Shown here in pieces: positions 10,706 to 19,700 of a stretch of 64,000 nt of DNA. The translations under genes and the position numbers were made by a program. The notes beneath the pieces are model-generated. The model did not search any database. It was not told the origin of the DNA and worked only from the letters and a program-made list of their open reading frames with translations. Position 1 is the stretch's first letter, and each line of letters begins with the position of its first letter. Source of the stretch: Terriglobus aquaticus (GTDB lineage: Bacteria > Acidobacteriota > Terriglobia > Terriglobales > Acidobacteriaceae); contig NZ_JAGSYB010000001.1 of NCBI RefSeq assembly GCF_025685415.1, forward strand, positions 2,046,001 through 2,110,000. The letters are read 5' to 3'.

Positions 10706-11779
10706 GTGTCAACCTCTGCGGACGCGTACCTTGCACGAATCTCAACAGCGGTGCCGCAGCACGAGGTACACGACGCATTCCTGAAGTTTGCGCACGGCAT
10801 GCTGCAGGACCCGCGCAGCCGCGCTCTGTTGCTGCGCATGGCGGAACGCGCCGGAATCGAGCGGCGATACTCGCCGCTGAGTGTCAGCGGGCCGAGCGAG
10901 AACGAGGTGGATGCCTATGCGCTCTATCGCCTGGGTAGCTTCCCTGCCACTGCGGAGCGCATGAGGCTCTTCAAGCAATTTGCTCCTGCGCTGATGCGGC
11001 GCGCCGTGAAAGGCCTGGCACTTTCCCCCGAGGAGCGGGCGCGGGTTCGCCATGTGATCGTGACCACCTGCACCGGCTTCTACGCGCCGGGGCTCGACTT
11101 TGACGTAGTGGACGCGCTGGAGCTGCACCCCGGCGTGGAGCGAACCATGCTCGGGTTCATGGGCTGCTATGCGGCGATCAACGGACTGAAGCAGGCGCGG
11201 CACCTGGTGCGTTCCGAGCCGGACCATGACGTGGTGCTGGTGAACCTGGAACTGTGTACGCTGCACCTGCAGGAGACGCAGGACCTGAACAAAGTGTTGT
11301 CGTTCCTGATCTTCGGCGATGGCTGCGCCGCGTCGCTGATCACGTCGAAGCCGGGCGGGCTTCGCATGGACAGCTTCAGGGCTGTGCGGCTGGAAGGCAC
11401 GGCCGACCTGATCACGTGGAACATTGGTGACCAGGGATTCGACATGGTGCTGTCAGGCCAGGTGCCTGCAGCGGTTGGCGATGCCCTGCGACTGCACCGT
11501 GAAGAACTGGTTGAAAACGAGACGACGCTCTGGGCCGTGCACCCCGGTGGCCGGTCGGTGCTGGATGCGGTGGAGCAGGCGCTGGATCTGCCTGCGGCCG
11601 CGATGGAGCATTCGCGGGCGGTGCTACGCGATCACGGGAACATGTCGTCGGCCACGGTGATGTTTGTGCTGCAATCGATCCTGCGTTCCGCTCGGGCTGG
11701 GGAGCACGGCTGTGCGATGTCGTTTGGACCGGGACTGACGGCGGAAACGATGCGATTCGTCGCGGCAGGAGTGCGATGA
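10706..11779 (+). CDS. Type III polyketide synthase (chalcone synthase-like)
   Basis: Homodimeric ketosynthase that extends an acyl starter with malonyl-CoA and cyclises it to a resorcinol- or pyrone-type ring. Counting from the upstream GTG at 10697, the triad is Cys157 (GFMGCYAA), His282 (AVHPGGRSVLD) and Asn315 (DHGNMSSAT). The CTGFYAPG strand is also conserved. The length, about 357 aa, is normal. I prefer GTG at 10706 over GTG at 10697 because a TACAGT ends 7 bases before it and the conserved AYLARISTAVPQHEV then lies near the N-terminus. The stop overlaps the methyltransferase start (ATGA). The starter-unit pocket cannot be read by eye. The dedicated ACP and ketoacyl synthase downstream suggest a fatty or short carrier-bound starter, as in alkylresorcinol synthesis (inference). 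Confidence 0.93.
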   Translation: MSTSADAYLARISTAVPQHEVHDAFLKFAHGMLQDPRSRALLLRMAERAGIERRYSPLSVSGPSENEVDAYALYRLGSFPATAERMRLFKQFAPALMRRAVKGLALSPEERARVRHVIVTTCTGFYAPGLDFDVVDALELHPGVERTMLGFMGCYAAINGLKQARHLVRSEPDHDVVLVNLELCTLHLQETQDLNKVLSFLIFGDGCAASLITSKPGGLRMDSFRAVRLEGTADLITWNIGDQGFDMVLSGQVPAAVGDALRLHREELVENETTLWAVHPGGRSVLDAVEQALDLPAAAMEHSRAVLRDHGNMSSATVMFVLQSILRSARAGEHGCAMSFGPGLTAETMRFVAAGVR

Positions 11780-12477
11780 CGTTTGACGAGCGCGCGCACC
11801 TGACGGAGCTCATGGATGAACCCTGCACCTATGAGGAGTTCCGTGCCTGCCTGAGCGACCTGGCACGCGTGAACCGGTGGACGCGTGCCTACCAGCCAAC
11901 GCTCGAGTGGCTGCAACAGGTGGTGCGGCCCGGCGCTGAACCGATTCACATTGTGGATGTGGGTTGCGGCGGCGGAGACATGCTGCGAGAGGTGGAGCGC
12001 TGGGCTGAGCGCGAAGGCATTGCCGTGATGCTGACGGGCGTCGACCTGAACCCGTATGCCGCGCGGGCTGCACGGGAGTTCACGCCTGCGGGGTCGCGCA
12101 TCGAGTGGGTCACGGCGGACGCGTTCTCATTTACGCCGCGCGCTCCCATCGATTGCGTGATCAGTTCGCTCTTCACACATCACCTGGGCGACGACGAGAT
12201 CGCAAACTTCGTGCGCTGGATGGAGCAGGTGGCGAGCCGCGGATGGTTTATCAACGACCTCCATCGCGAACGGGTTCCATACTTCGGATTCCAGGTGCTG
12301 GCGACCCTGATGCGCCTGCACCCATTTGTGCGGTCTGACGGACCGGTCTCCATCCGGCGGGCCTTCCGAGAGGACGATTGGAAGCGCTACCTGTCCGCGG
12401 GCGGTGTGAGCTTCGACTCCGTGCGTGTCCTGCCGTTTCGACCGGCGCGTCTGTGCGTTGCGAGGGTGAAGGCATGA
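11776..12477 (+). CDS. SAM-dependent class I methyltransferase
   Basis: A 233-aa methyltransferase. SAM motif I is VDVGCGGGDML, with the acidic motif II in LTGVDLNPYAA and a motif-IV-like ..IDCVISSLFTHHL. No membrane segment is seen. It sits inside the PKS operon with 4-nt ATGA overlaps on both sides, so it almost certainly modifies the same product. An O- or C-methylation of a phenolic ring is the simplest guess. The fold resembles UbiE/COQ5-like and Methyltransf_12/25 proteins, but acceptor specificity cannot be deduced. Translational coupling would keep its level tied to the PKS. Confidence 0.88.
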   Translation: MTFDERAHLTELMDEPCTYEEFRACLSDLARVNRWTRAYQPTLEWLQQVVRPGAEPIHIVDVGCGGGDMLREVERWAEREGIAVMLTGVDLNPYAARAAREFTPAGSRIEWVTADAFSFTPRAPIDCVISSLFTHHLGDDEIANFVRWMEQVASRGWFINDLHRERVPYFGFQVLATLMRLHPFVRSDGPVSIRRAFREDDWKRYLSAGGVSFDSVRVLPFRPARLCVARVKA

Positions 12478-13616
12478 TCGCGGATGAGGCTCCGCTGATA
12501 CTTGGCGGAGGTCCCGCGGGAAGCATGGTGGCGCTGAAGTTGGCGCGCGCGGGCCGGCAAGTGACGCTGCTGGAAAAGAGCAAGGAAGCACACGACAAGG
12601 TTTGCGGCGACTTCTTGAGCCGCGAGTCGCTGGGGTATCTCGAGAGCGTCGGGCTGTCTCCGGAGACGCTGGGTGCCGTGCCGATCCGAACCGTGCGCGT
12701 GGTCACGCCGAAGTTTCAGAAGGAGAGCGCGCTGCCCTTCCCTGCATGGTCGCTGACGCGGCGCGTGCTGGATGAAGCTCTGCTGACAGAAGCGGCACGA
12801 CAGGGTGCGGAGGTGGTGCGCGACGCGCACGTTGCATCGCTGCTGCACGAGGACGCTGCGTGGATTGCAGTGTTGCGCGACGGGCGACGATGGTGCGCGC
12901 GCAACGCCGTGCTGGCCACCGGCAAGCTGGACGTGAACGGGTGGCCGCGGCCGGAAGGAACGCAGCCGGGCCTGGTCGCGTTCAAGATGTACTTCTGCCT
13001 GAGCGAGGAGCAACAGACGGAGCTGGGCGACGCGGTAGAGCTGGCCTTCTATCCCGGCGGATATACCGGGTTGCAGCGCGTGGAAAGTGGCAGGGCCAAT
13101 CTGACTATCCTGGTGGATGGGAGACATCTGCGCGCGAGCGGATCGCAGTGGACCGCGGTGTTGCAATCGGTGCTGGACGCGTCGCCGCACCTGCAGCACC
13201 GGTTGAGAGGCGCGGTGGAGATGTTGCCTAAGCCGCTGACGGCTTCACGTATTCCGTATGGTCACGTGCAGCGCGACGGCGAGGATGGTTTGTGGCGAGT
13301 GGGAGACCAGGCCGCGGTGATTCCCTCGCTGTGCGGCGATGGGACGGCGATTGCTCTACACTGCGGAGCGCTGGCCGCGGCCTGCATGCTTCGCGGCGAC
13401 GGTGCCCCGGCCTACCAGCGCAGGCTGCACCGGCAGGTCTCGACGCGGGTAGGGCTGGCGACGGGGATCTCGCGGCTGATGGTCGGGCATCCGGCCGCAT
13501 CTGACTGCCTGCGGGTGTTTCCCGGCCTCCTGCGCACGGTGGCGATGCTGACACGGATCTCCGACAGCGCACTCGAGGAGACGCGGAAGATCGCCGAGCA
13601 GGCCACCAAGGGATGA
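12474..13616 (+). CDS. FAD-dependent oxidoreductase (geranylgeranyl reductase/hydroxylase-like)
   Basis: 380 aa from the ATG at 12474, which overlaps the methyltransferase stop. The FAD Rossmann motif LGGGPAGSMVALKLARAG and the following E (LLEK) are at residues 8-32, then CGDFLSRESL. The second FAD motif GDQAAVIPSLCGDG lies near residue 285. This arrangement is shared by geranylgeranyl-reductase-like and aromatic monooxygenase/halogenase-like flavoproteins. I see no halogenase WxWxIP motif. In the operon it would hydroxylate, oxidise or reduce the polyketide ring, for instance turning a resorcinol towards a quinone (inference). A longer open frame starting at 12378 would run back through the methyltransferase gene and is rejected. 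Confidence 0.87.
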   Translation: MIADEAPLILGGGPAGSMVALKLARAGRQVTLLEKSKEAHDKVCGDFLSRESLGYLESVGLSPETLGAVPIRTVRVVTPKFQKESALPFPAWSLTRRVLDEALLTEAARQGAEVVRDAHVASLLHEDAAWIAVLRDGRRWCARNAVLATGKLDVNGWPRPEGTQPGLVAFKMYFCLSEEQQTELGDAVELAFYPGGYTGLQRVESGRANLTILVDGRHLRASGSQWTAVLQSVLDASPHLQHRLRGAVEMLPKPLTASRIPYGHVQRDGEDGLWRVGDQAAVIPSLCGDGTAIALHCGALAAACMLRGDGAPAYQRRLHRQVSTRVGLATGISRLMVGHPAASDCLRVFPGLLRTVAMLTRISDSALEETRKIAEQATKG

Positions 13617-13619
13617 GCA

Positions 13620-13916
13620 ATGACTGACATCGAACAGGAATGCATTCGCCGCATTGCAGAGGCCAAGGGTCTTCCTCTGCATGCTGTCCACCTTGGCACG
13701 GCCCTGGACGCGATCGGAGTCGATTCGCTGGATCGCGTGAGCCTGTCGTTTGACCTGGAGGAGCAGTACGGGATCCAGATCCCCGAAAGCAAACTGCAGA
13801 GCATCCAGACGGTGGCCGACGTGGCCACCGCGGTGCAGGAGGCGATGCCCCGAACGGCTGGGGCAGGCGCGAAGGGCCCGGGACCCGATGGTGACGCCTC
13901 GGTTGGCTCCGCTTGA
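13620..13916 (+). CDS. Acyl carrier protein
   Basis: A 98-aa carrier protein with the phosphopantetheine attachment serine in GVDSLDRVSL (S36). The helical region is normal for an ACP (about 78 residues), followed by an unusual glycine/proline-rich tail (KGPGPDGD). It lies 3 bases after the oxidoreductase stop, and its TGA overlaps the TTG start of the ketosynthase, so it is locked into the operon. It is probably a pathway-specific carrier rather than the housekeeping AcpP, because no fab genes are near. No phosphopantetheinyl transferase is in the window. Confidence 0.93.
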   Translation: MTDIEQECIRRIAEAKGLPLHAVHLGTALDAIGVDSLDRVSLSFDLEEQYGIQIPESKLQSIQTVADVATAVQEAMPRTAGAGAKGPGPDGDASVGSA

Positions 13917-15127
13917 GGCGCGTTGTTGTCACCGGAGCGGGATGCATCAGCGCCATCGGGAACGATGTCGCTACCTTTGCGGAAAACCTGTTTGCCGGCA
14001 GGACCGGCATTGCCGACCTCACGGATTTCCCCGCGGGCGATCTGCGCTTTTCCAAGGTGGCGGCGGTTCGTGACTTTGTTGCGTCGGAGTGGGTGAGCGC
14101 GGCGCAACGGCAGGTTGCGGAACGCACCGCTCAGTTCGCGCTGGCAGCGGCGCGACAGGCGATCTCCGCTTCCGGGTTGTTGGCGAGCATTTCGGGCGAG
14201 GACGTGGCGGTGATCCTTGGCTGCTCCACCGGCGGCCGCACGGCGGAGGAGCCGGAGACGGCGAAGCTGTACACGCAGGGCGGACGCGTGCATCCGCTGA
14301 CCGTGCCACGCACCATGGCCAGCAGCGGCACCAGTCTGGTGTGCATGGAACACGGCCTGACCGGGCCGGCGTACACGGTCACGACAGCATGTGCGTCCGC
14401 GACGCACGCCATCGGGCAGGCCTTTCACATGGTGCGTTCGGGCACCGTGCGAGCGGCAGTGACAGGCGGCCATGAAGCTCCGCTGACCTACGGCTTTCTG
14501 AAGAGTTGGGACAGCCTGCACGTGGTCTCGTCGACGGTGTGCCGGCCCTTTGCGAAGGATCGGGACGGCATGACCCTGGGCGAGGGTGCCGCCGTGTTCA
14601 CGCTGGAGGCGATGGACGAAGCGGTGGATCGCGGAGCCACGATCCTGGCGGAAATTGTTGGCTTCGGCATGTCGTCAGACGCGAGCCACATCACGCAGCC
14701 GCACGCAGCCGGCCCCGCCGCCGCGATGACCCGCGCGCTGCGCGATGCAGGTGCGGCGGCGCAAGACGTTGGCTATGTGAATGCGCATGGCACCGGGACC
14801 GAAGCAAACGACCGCGTGGAGGCGCAGGCGCTGCTCGAGGTATTTGGCGAGGCCGGGAGGGAGCTGCCGGTCAGCTCTACGAAGAGCCTGCACGGGCACG
14901 CGATGGGAGCGTCTGGCGCGCTGGAGTTTCTGGCCACGTGCCTGGCGGTGCAGCGGGGCACAGCGCCCGCAGCTGTGCCGTGCGCCGAGCTGGACGAGGC
15001 TCTCGGACTGCGGGGAATCCTTCGCGAGAATCAGGCGCTGGACAAGCCGGTTGCGCTATCCAACTCGTTTGCGTTCGGAGGCCTGAACGGCGTGATCGCG
15101 GTGCGCCGATTCGAAGCGGGTTCATAG
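13913..15127 (+). CDS. Beta-ketoacyl-ACP synthase (FabF/KAS II-like)
   Basis: A thiolase-fold condensing enzyme of 404 aa. The active site is Cys160 (TTACASATHAIG), His292 (NAHGTGTEANDR) and His327 (KSLHGHAMGASG), the full Cys-His-His set of decarboxylating elongating synthases, with Lys324. It is not a chain-length factor because the cysteine is present. The start is TTG at 13913 in a TTGA overlap with the ACP stop, followed at once by RRVVVTGAG, the usual N-terminal strand. Together with the adjacent ACP it would build or select the acyl chain passed to the type III PKS. No ketoreductase, dehydratase or acyltransferase lies beside it, so reduction would have to come from the general fatty acid machinery. 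Confidence 0.93.
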   Translation: MRRVVVTGAGCISAIGNDVATFAENLFAGRTGIADLTDFPAGDLRFSKVAAVRDFVASEWVSAAQRQVAERTAQFALAAARQAISASGLLASISGEDVAVILGCSTGGRTAEEPETAKLYTQGGRVHPLTVPRTMASSGTSLVCMEHGLTGPAYTVTTACASATHAIGQAFHMVRSGTVRAAVTGGHEAPLTYGFLKSWDSLHVVSSTVCRPFAKDRDGMTLGEGAAVFTLEAMDEAVDRGATILAEIVGFGMSSDASHITQPHAAGPAAAMTRALRDAGAAAQDVGYVNAHGTGTEANDRVEAQALLEVFGEAGRELPVSSTKSLHGHAMGASGALEFLATCLAVQRGTAPAAVPCAELDEALGLRGILRENQALDKPVALSNSFAFGGLNGVIAVRRFEAGS

Positions 15128-15207
15128 GCCTGGATTCATTGGCGTGCTGTTGGACAGCTTCACACGCTGAAGAACGTTGCAGCCAGGAGAGAGCACGGCG
15201 ACGGCCT

Positions 15208-16641
15208 CTACGCTTCACCGTTGCGGCGAAGTTGCCGGCCTTCGCGAATCGTCTGCACGATGCCTCCCAGCCGGCGAGCGAATCCGCTGGCATACATGGA
15301 CCGCACCACGGCCAGCAGCAGACCAACCTGCGCGGGCCTGGGTTCGCCATAGTGCGAAAGCTTGGACGACCGCTGCACAGAGACTGTCTTGACCGCGGTC
15401 ATCTCCAGCAGACCCTCCGCGCCCTGGGTCGCGCCGAAGCCGCTGAGCCGGCGACCGCTGAAGGGAACACGCGGATCGGCTGACGGAAAGATGAGGTCGT
15501 TGATGAAGACGGAGCCGACCTCCAGCCGGTTCGCCAGCGTGCGGCACTCGTCTTCCCTGCCGAAGATCGAAGCCGTGAGGCCGAAGGGACATTGCTTCTC
15601 CGCAGCCAGCACCTCATCGATGGTGGCAGCGGGGATGAGCGTGATGACCGGCGCGAAGATGTCTTCCTGCGCGATGGCCATGGCGGCACTGCCGTTCTCG
15701 ACCAGGATGGGGCGGACACTGCCTTCCGTTTCGTCCTGGTGAATCATTGCGCCGCTGTCCGCGGCCTGCTGAAGCAGGCGGCTCAGGCGCTGGCGTGTTC
15801 CCTGCGCGAGGGCGACGGGAGCGATGGCGCGGAAGGCTTGGCGAAGTTGTTGCACAAGCTGCTGCGTCTGCTGCGCGGATGCACCCACGTAGAACAGCCG
15901 CCGCGGTGCCATGCAGGTGCAGGAGCCATTCAGCCGCATGCCAAAGCTGATCGCCCGCACCACGCGGCCGAGATCGGCCCCGGGGAGAACGATCACCGCG
16001 TCACAGCCGGAAAGCTCCACGACGGCCGGCGTGAGGTGGTCCGCCAACTGGTGCAGCAAGGCGCGACCGGACGTGGCAGAGCCGGTGAGAAATACCTTGT
16101 TGACGCCGCTGGCAATCGCCTGCTGTGCGGCGGCAACCGACTCGTCCGTGACGCGCAACAGGCCGTCTGGCAGGCCGGCACGCTGGAGGATGGCAGCAAA
16201 GCGGTTTGCGATCGCCGCGCCGCCGAGACCCGGCTTCCAGATGACCGCGTTGCCGGCCGCAAACGCCTGCACTGTCTGCACCCCGGGCAAGAACAACGGG
16301 TAGTTCGACGGCCCGATCACGAGCACGGTACCGAGCGGCACACGGAGGACTTCGCTGTGTACACCGCTCATCCACAGCGGCAGGCCCCGCCGGTTCGGCT
16401 TGCGCGGGCGCAGCAGCCGCTCCGCGGCGGTCTCCAGGTAACGCATGGCGGCCAGCAGCGGCAGCACTTCGGACGAAAGCGAGTCCAGCGGCACACGCGA
16501 GCCGGAACTGTCCTCGGCGAAGATAAGGTCCCGCGCGTTCTCAGCCAGGAGGCTTCGAGCGCGGGCCAGAACTTTGATTCGATCGCGGACTCGAAGTGCC
16601 GCCCACTGCTGCTGTGCCTGTGTTGCTTGTTCTTCGCCCAC
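15208..16641 (-). CDS. Aldehyde dehydrogenase family protein
   Basis: 477 aa, NAD(P)-dependent aldehyde dehydrogenase superfamily. The coenzyme region is seen in VIGPSNYPLFLPGVQ and VFLTGSATSGRALL. The general base glutamate is in VVELSGCDAV (ELGG in most members) and the nucleophile is one of the cysteines in NGSCTCMAPRR. The C-terminus carries FSGRRLSGFG. The start is GTG at 16641, with TAGCTT ending 6 bases before it and no Shine-Dalgarno. It converges on the PKS operon (80-base gap) and is the only other metabolic gene between it and the TonB receptor. It could act in the same pathway or on unrelated aldehydes. The altered motifs suggest a specialised subfamily. Confidence 0.85.
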   Translation of the reverse strand: MGEEQATQAQQQWAALRVRDRIKVLARARSLLAENARDLIFAEDSSGSRVPLDSLSSEVLPLLAAMRYLETAAERLLRPRKPNRRGLPLWMSGVHSEVLRVPLGTVLVIGPSNYPLFLPGVQTVQAFAAGNAVIWKPGLGGAAIANRFAAILQRAGLPDGLLRVTDESVAAAQQAIASGVNKVFLTGSATSGRALLHQLADHLTPAVVELSGCDAVIVLPGADLGRVVRAISFGMRLNGSCTCMAPRRLFYVGASAQQTQQLVQQLRQAFRAIAPVALAQGTRQRLSRLLQQAADSGAMIHQDETEGSVRPILVENGSAAMAIAQEDIFAPVITLIPAATIDEVLAAEKQCPFGLTASIFGREDECRTLANRLEVGSVFINDLIFPSADPRVPFSGRRLSGFGATQGAEGLLEMTAVKTVSVQRSSKLSHYGEPRPAQVGLLLAVVRSMYASGFARRLGGIVQTIREGRQLRRNGEA

Positions 16642-16691
16642 ATTTGAAAGCTAGACCGTAGCCGCTGCGGAGGCAAACGCGATTCGTTCCC

Positions 16692-16727
16692 AAAGCAAAA
16701 GGCAGGGCCGCAAATTGCGACCCTGCC
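16692..16727 (-). terminator. Intrinsic terminator of the TonB-dependent receptor gene
   Basis: On the minus strand GGCAGGG...CCCTGCC (with inner GTCGC/GCGGC pairing) is followed by TTTTGCTTT. It begins 23 bases after the receptor stop. Confidence 0.75.
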
Positions 16728-16749
16728 CGAGTGGCCCCACTTTGCCGGT

Positions 16750-19700
16750 TTAGAACGTGTAATGCAGTTGAAGTTGAATGATGCGCGGCAGACTGCGCGT
16801 GTTGGTGATCTGGCCGAAGTTAGTGTCCGTCACCGTATTGTCGGGATTGCCATAGCTGGCGATGTTCAACGCGTTGAAGGCGTCCGCACGGAAGCCCAAG
16901 GCCTGCCGCTCGGTGATGTGGAAGTCCTTGAATGCGGAGAAGTCTACCTGGCGATAGCCGGGCGTACGCTCCGATCCCACAGCAGCGGTACCGAAGCTGT
17001 TTGGAAGCTCCGGACCATACGCGCAGGTGCCATTGAAGGAGCCAGTGCATGGTGTAGCGGACGGGTCTGTACCGAACCAGTTCTGCACAGTACGGTTGAC
17101 AACCCGCAGCTTGCGGTACTGGTTCGCCCGCTGCTGGCCGTAGCTGTTGGCATTACTGTTATCGGGCGAGTAGATCGTGATCGGGAAACCCGAGTAGATC
17201 GTCGCCGAAGAGGACACGGCCCATCCGCCCAACGCAAGGTCGACAAGGCGATTGGTCGAGTTACCGAACTGCTTGCCGCGCCCGAACGGAACCTCATACA
17301 GGACCAGTGCCGTGAAGTTGTGGCGCACGTCCGTTGCTGACGGGCCGTAGTCGGCGCGGCTGTTATACGCATCCTGCCACGCACCGTTGTGCACCTGGGT
17401 GTTGGCAGCACCATAGTTTCCGGCGCTATTGGTCATAGCACGGCTGTACGTGTAGTTGAGCGTGTAGGTGAAGCCGTACTCGCCGCGGTCGCGCAGTGTT
17501 GCTTGGCCGCCGTTGTAGTTCATCATGGCGTTCGATTCGGTGACCAGCAGCTTGGAGCCCTGCCCAACGAGCCCTGCGAACGGAGTGGTCGTTGCCGCTG
17601 TGACAGTTCCGCCGTTCTGGGCAAGCAACTGAATCTGCGCTGAAGTCAATTCGTTCGCGTTGCGGTAGTCCGCAAGGTGCTGACCGGTTTCGCCAACGTA
17701 ACTCACGGCGAGCGAGAGCTTGTTGTTGAGCTCGTACTCGGTCGTCAGATTGAACTCGTGCAGATACGCAGGACGAATGTGCTGCGGCCACGCACCGAAG
17801 CTGGCACCGCCGGTGTTGATGCCGTTGATGCTGAAGCCATTGGCGGCGTGGATGGGAGCACCGGGGCTGTACGCGATGTTCGCGGCCGGATCTGCAGCGG
17901 TGGGCGTCGCTGCATTTGGCTGCGAGTACACCAGAAACGGGCTCTGGTACGTGAGGCGCTGGTTGTTGGCATCGCCTTCGAAGAAGCTGGTAGTGCCGTA
18001 GCCGCCGCGGAAGACAAGGCGCTGCTTGGCTTGATAAGCAAAACCGAAGCGCGGCTGAATCTGGTCCGTCGTGGGCTGGTAGCACGAGATGTTGTCGCAC
18101 ACGAGCGAGCCCGCCGGAGCTCCGTTCGGAACGGAACCGGCATACTCCACCTTGCCCATGTTGGGACCGTCCAGCAGAACGTTGGCGGTCTTGTTGTTGA
18201 CCTCGTTCCAGCGCTGGTCGTACTCGTAGCGGACGCCGAAGTTCAGGGTCAACTTGTCCGTGGCTTTCCAGTCATCCTGGAAGAAACCTGCGGTCCGCCA
18301 CTGCCGGTTGCCGACCAGGCCGCTGCCGCCAGGGATGGCGATGCTGTCCTGGTTAGCGCGATCCAGAACGAAATCAGCACCGCTGTAGCCAGTGTCGGTG
18401 CCGTTCGGGCCGGTGAAAATGCCGTTGTAATTGAACTGTCCTGTGGAACCCTGTGCGCCAGACAGAGCATAGTTCTGCTGATAACGGATCGCCTGTACGC
18501 CCACGCTGAAGGTGTGGCGACCGTGTTGGATGGTCAGGTTGTCGTAGTACGAGAAGGTGTTGTCGCGCAGGATCTGCGGCGCGCCTGGCGAGCCGATAGA
18601 GCTGAAGTTGTCGCCGATGCCCTGGTTGGAGAAGCCCACGTACTGCTGGGTTCCGAACGGGATGCCGACGACCTTGTTTCCTGTGAGGCCAAAGACGCCG
18701 GTGGGGTCGGTGGGTACACCCTGATCCCAACGCACGCGCAGGAAGCCGACCCGGGCTTCGTTCACGATGGTTGGCGAGAAGGTGTGGACCCAGGAGGTGC
18801 CAAACATCTTCGTGGGAAACGAGTTCTGTGAGGGGAAGCTGAGCGCGAGCACGGCGACGTTGCCGTCATACGCGTCAGACTGCGCGTAGAAGCCTGTGAT
18901 TTTATCTTCCGCGCGGGGATCCCACTCGATCTTCACGTCGCCCTGATTGCTTGCGAGAAAGGTCCGGGTCGGTCCTACGAAATTGTTCTGCACCAAGCCG
19001 TCGACCGGGGTGGCGTTGGGCAGCGGGTACAGCTCAGGATGGGCAAACAAGTAGCGGGCCACTGGGCTGACGATCGGCACCTGATTGTTGACGTAGGGAG
19101 CGAAGTTGTTCTGCGTGTCGTAGAGCTGCTTGGGCACGGCGGAGAAGTCGCCGTTGCGCATCGCCTGCGTGAAGACGCTGGCGGTGCCGGTACCGCCCTG
19201 GTGGCGGCGATTGCCTTGGTAGTCCACGAAGAAGAACAGCTTGTCGCGCTTGATCGGGCCACCAAAGGTGCCACCGAACTGTGTCTGCGTGAACGGATTG
19301 ATGGGCTGGATGTCCGCCGGGTTCGGGTGATTCTTGTTGGCCCAGGAGTTGGCGTTCAGCTTGTCGCTTTCCAGGTAGGCAAAGGCCGAGCCGTGGAACT
19401 GGTTGGTGCCGCTCTTCAAGATGCTGACGATGTCGCCGCCGTTGACGTTGCCATAGCTGGCGGGCGCATTGGCCGTGATCACGCGCACTTCGGCAAGCGC
19501 ATCGGGCGACGGGTTGTAGCCGATCAGGTTGTTCTGACCTTCGTTCTGATCGATGCCGTCGAGCGTGTAGTTGTTTGCTTGGGCGCGGTTGCCGTTTACG
19601 GCGACGATGCCGTTGTTGTACGTGTTGCGCTCCAGCGCGTTGCCGCCGGTCAGGCCGCCAGGATCGGTGTTGACCGCGCCGGGCTGGAAGAGAGTGACGG

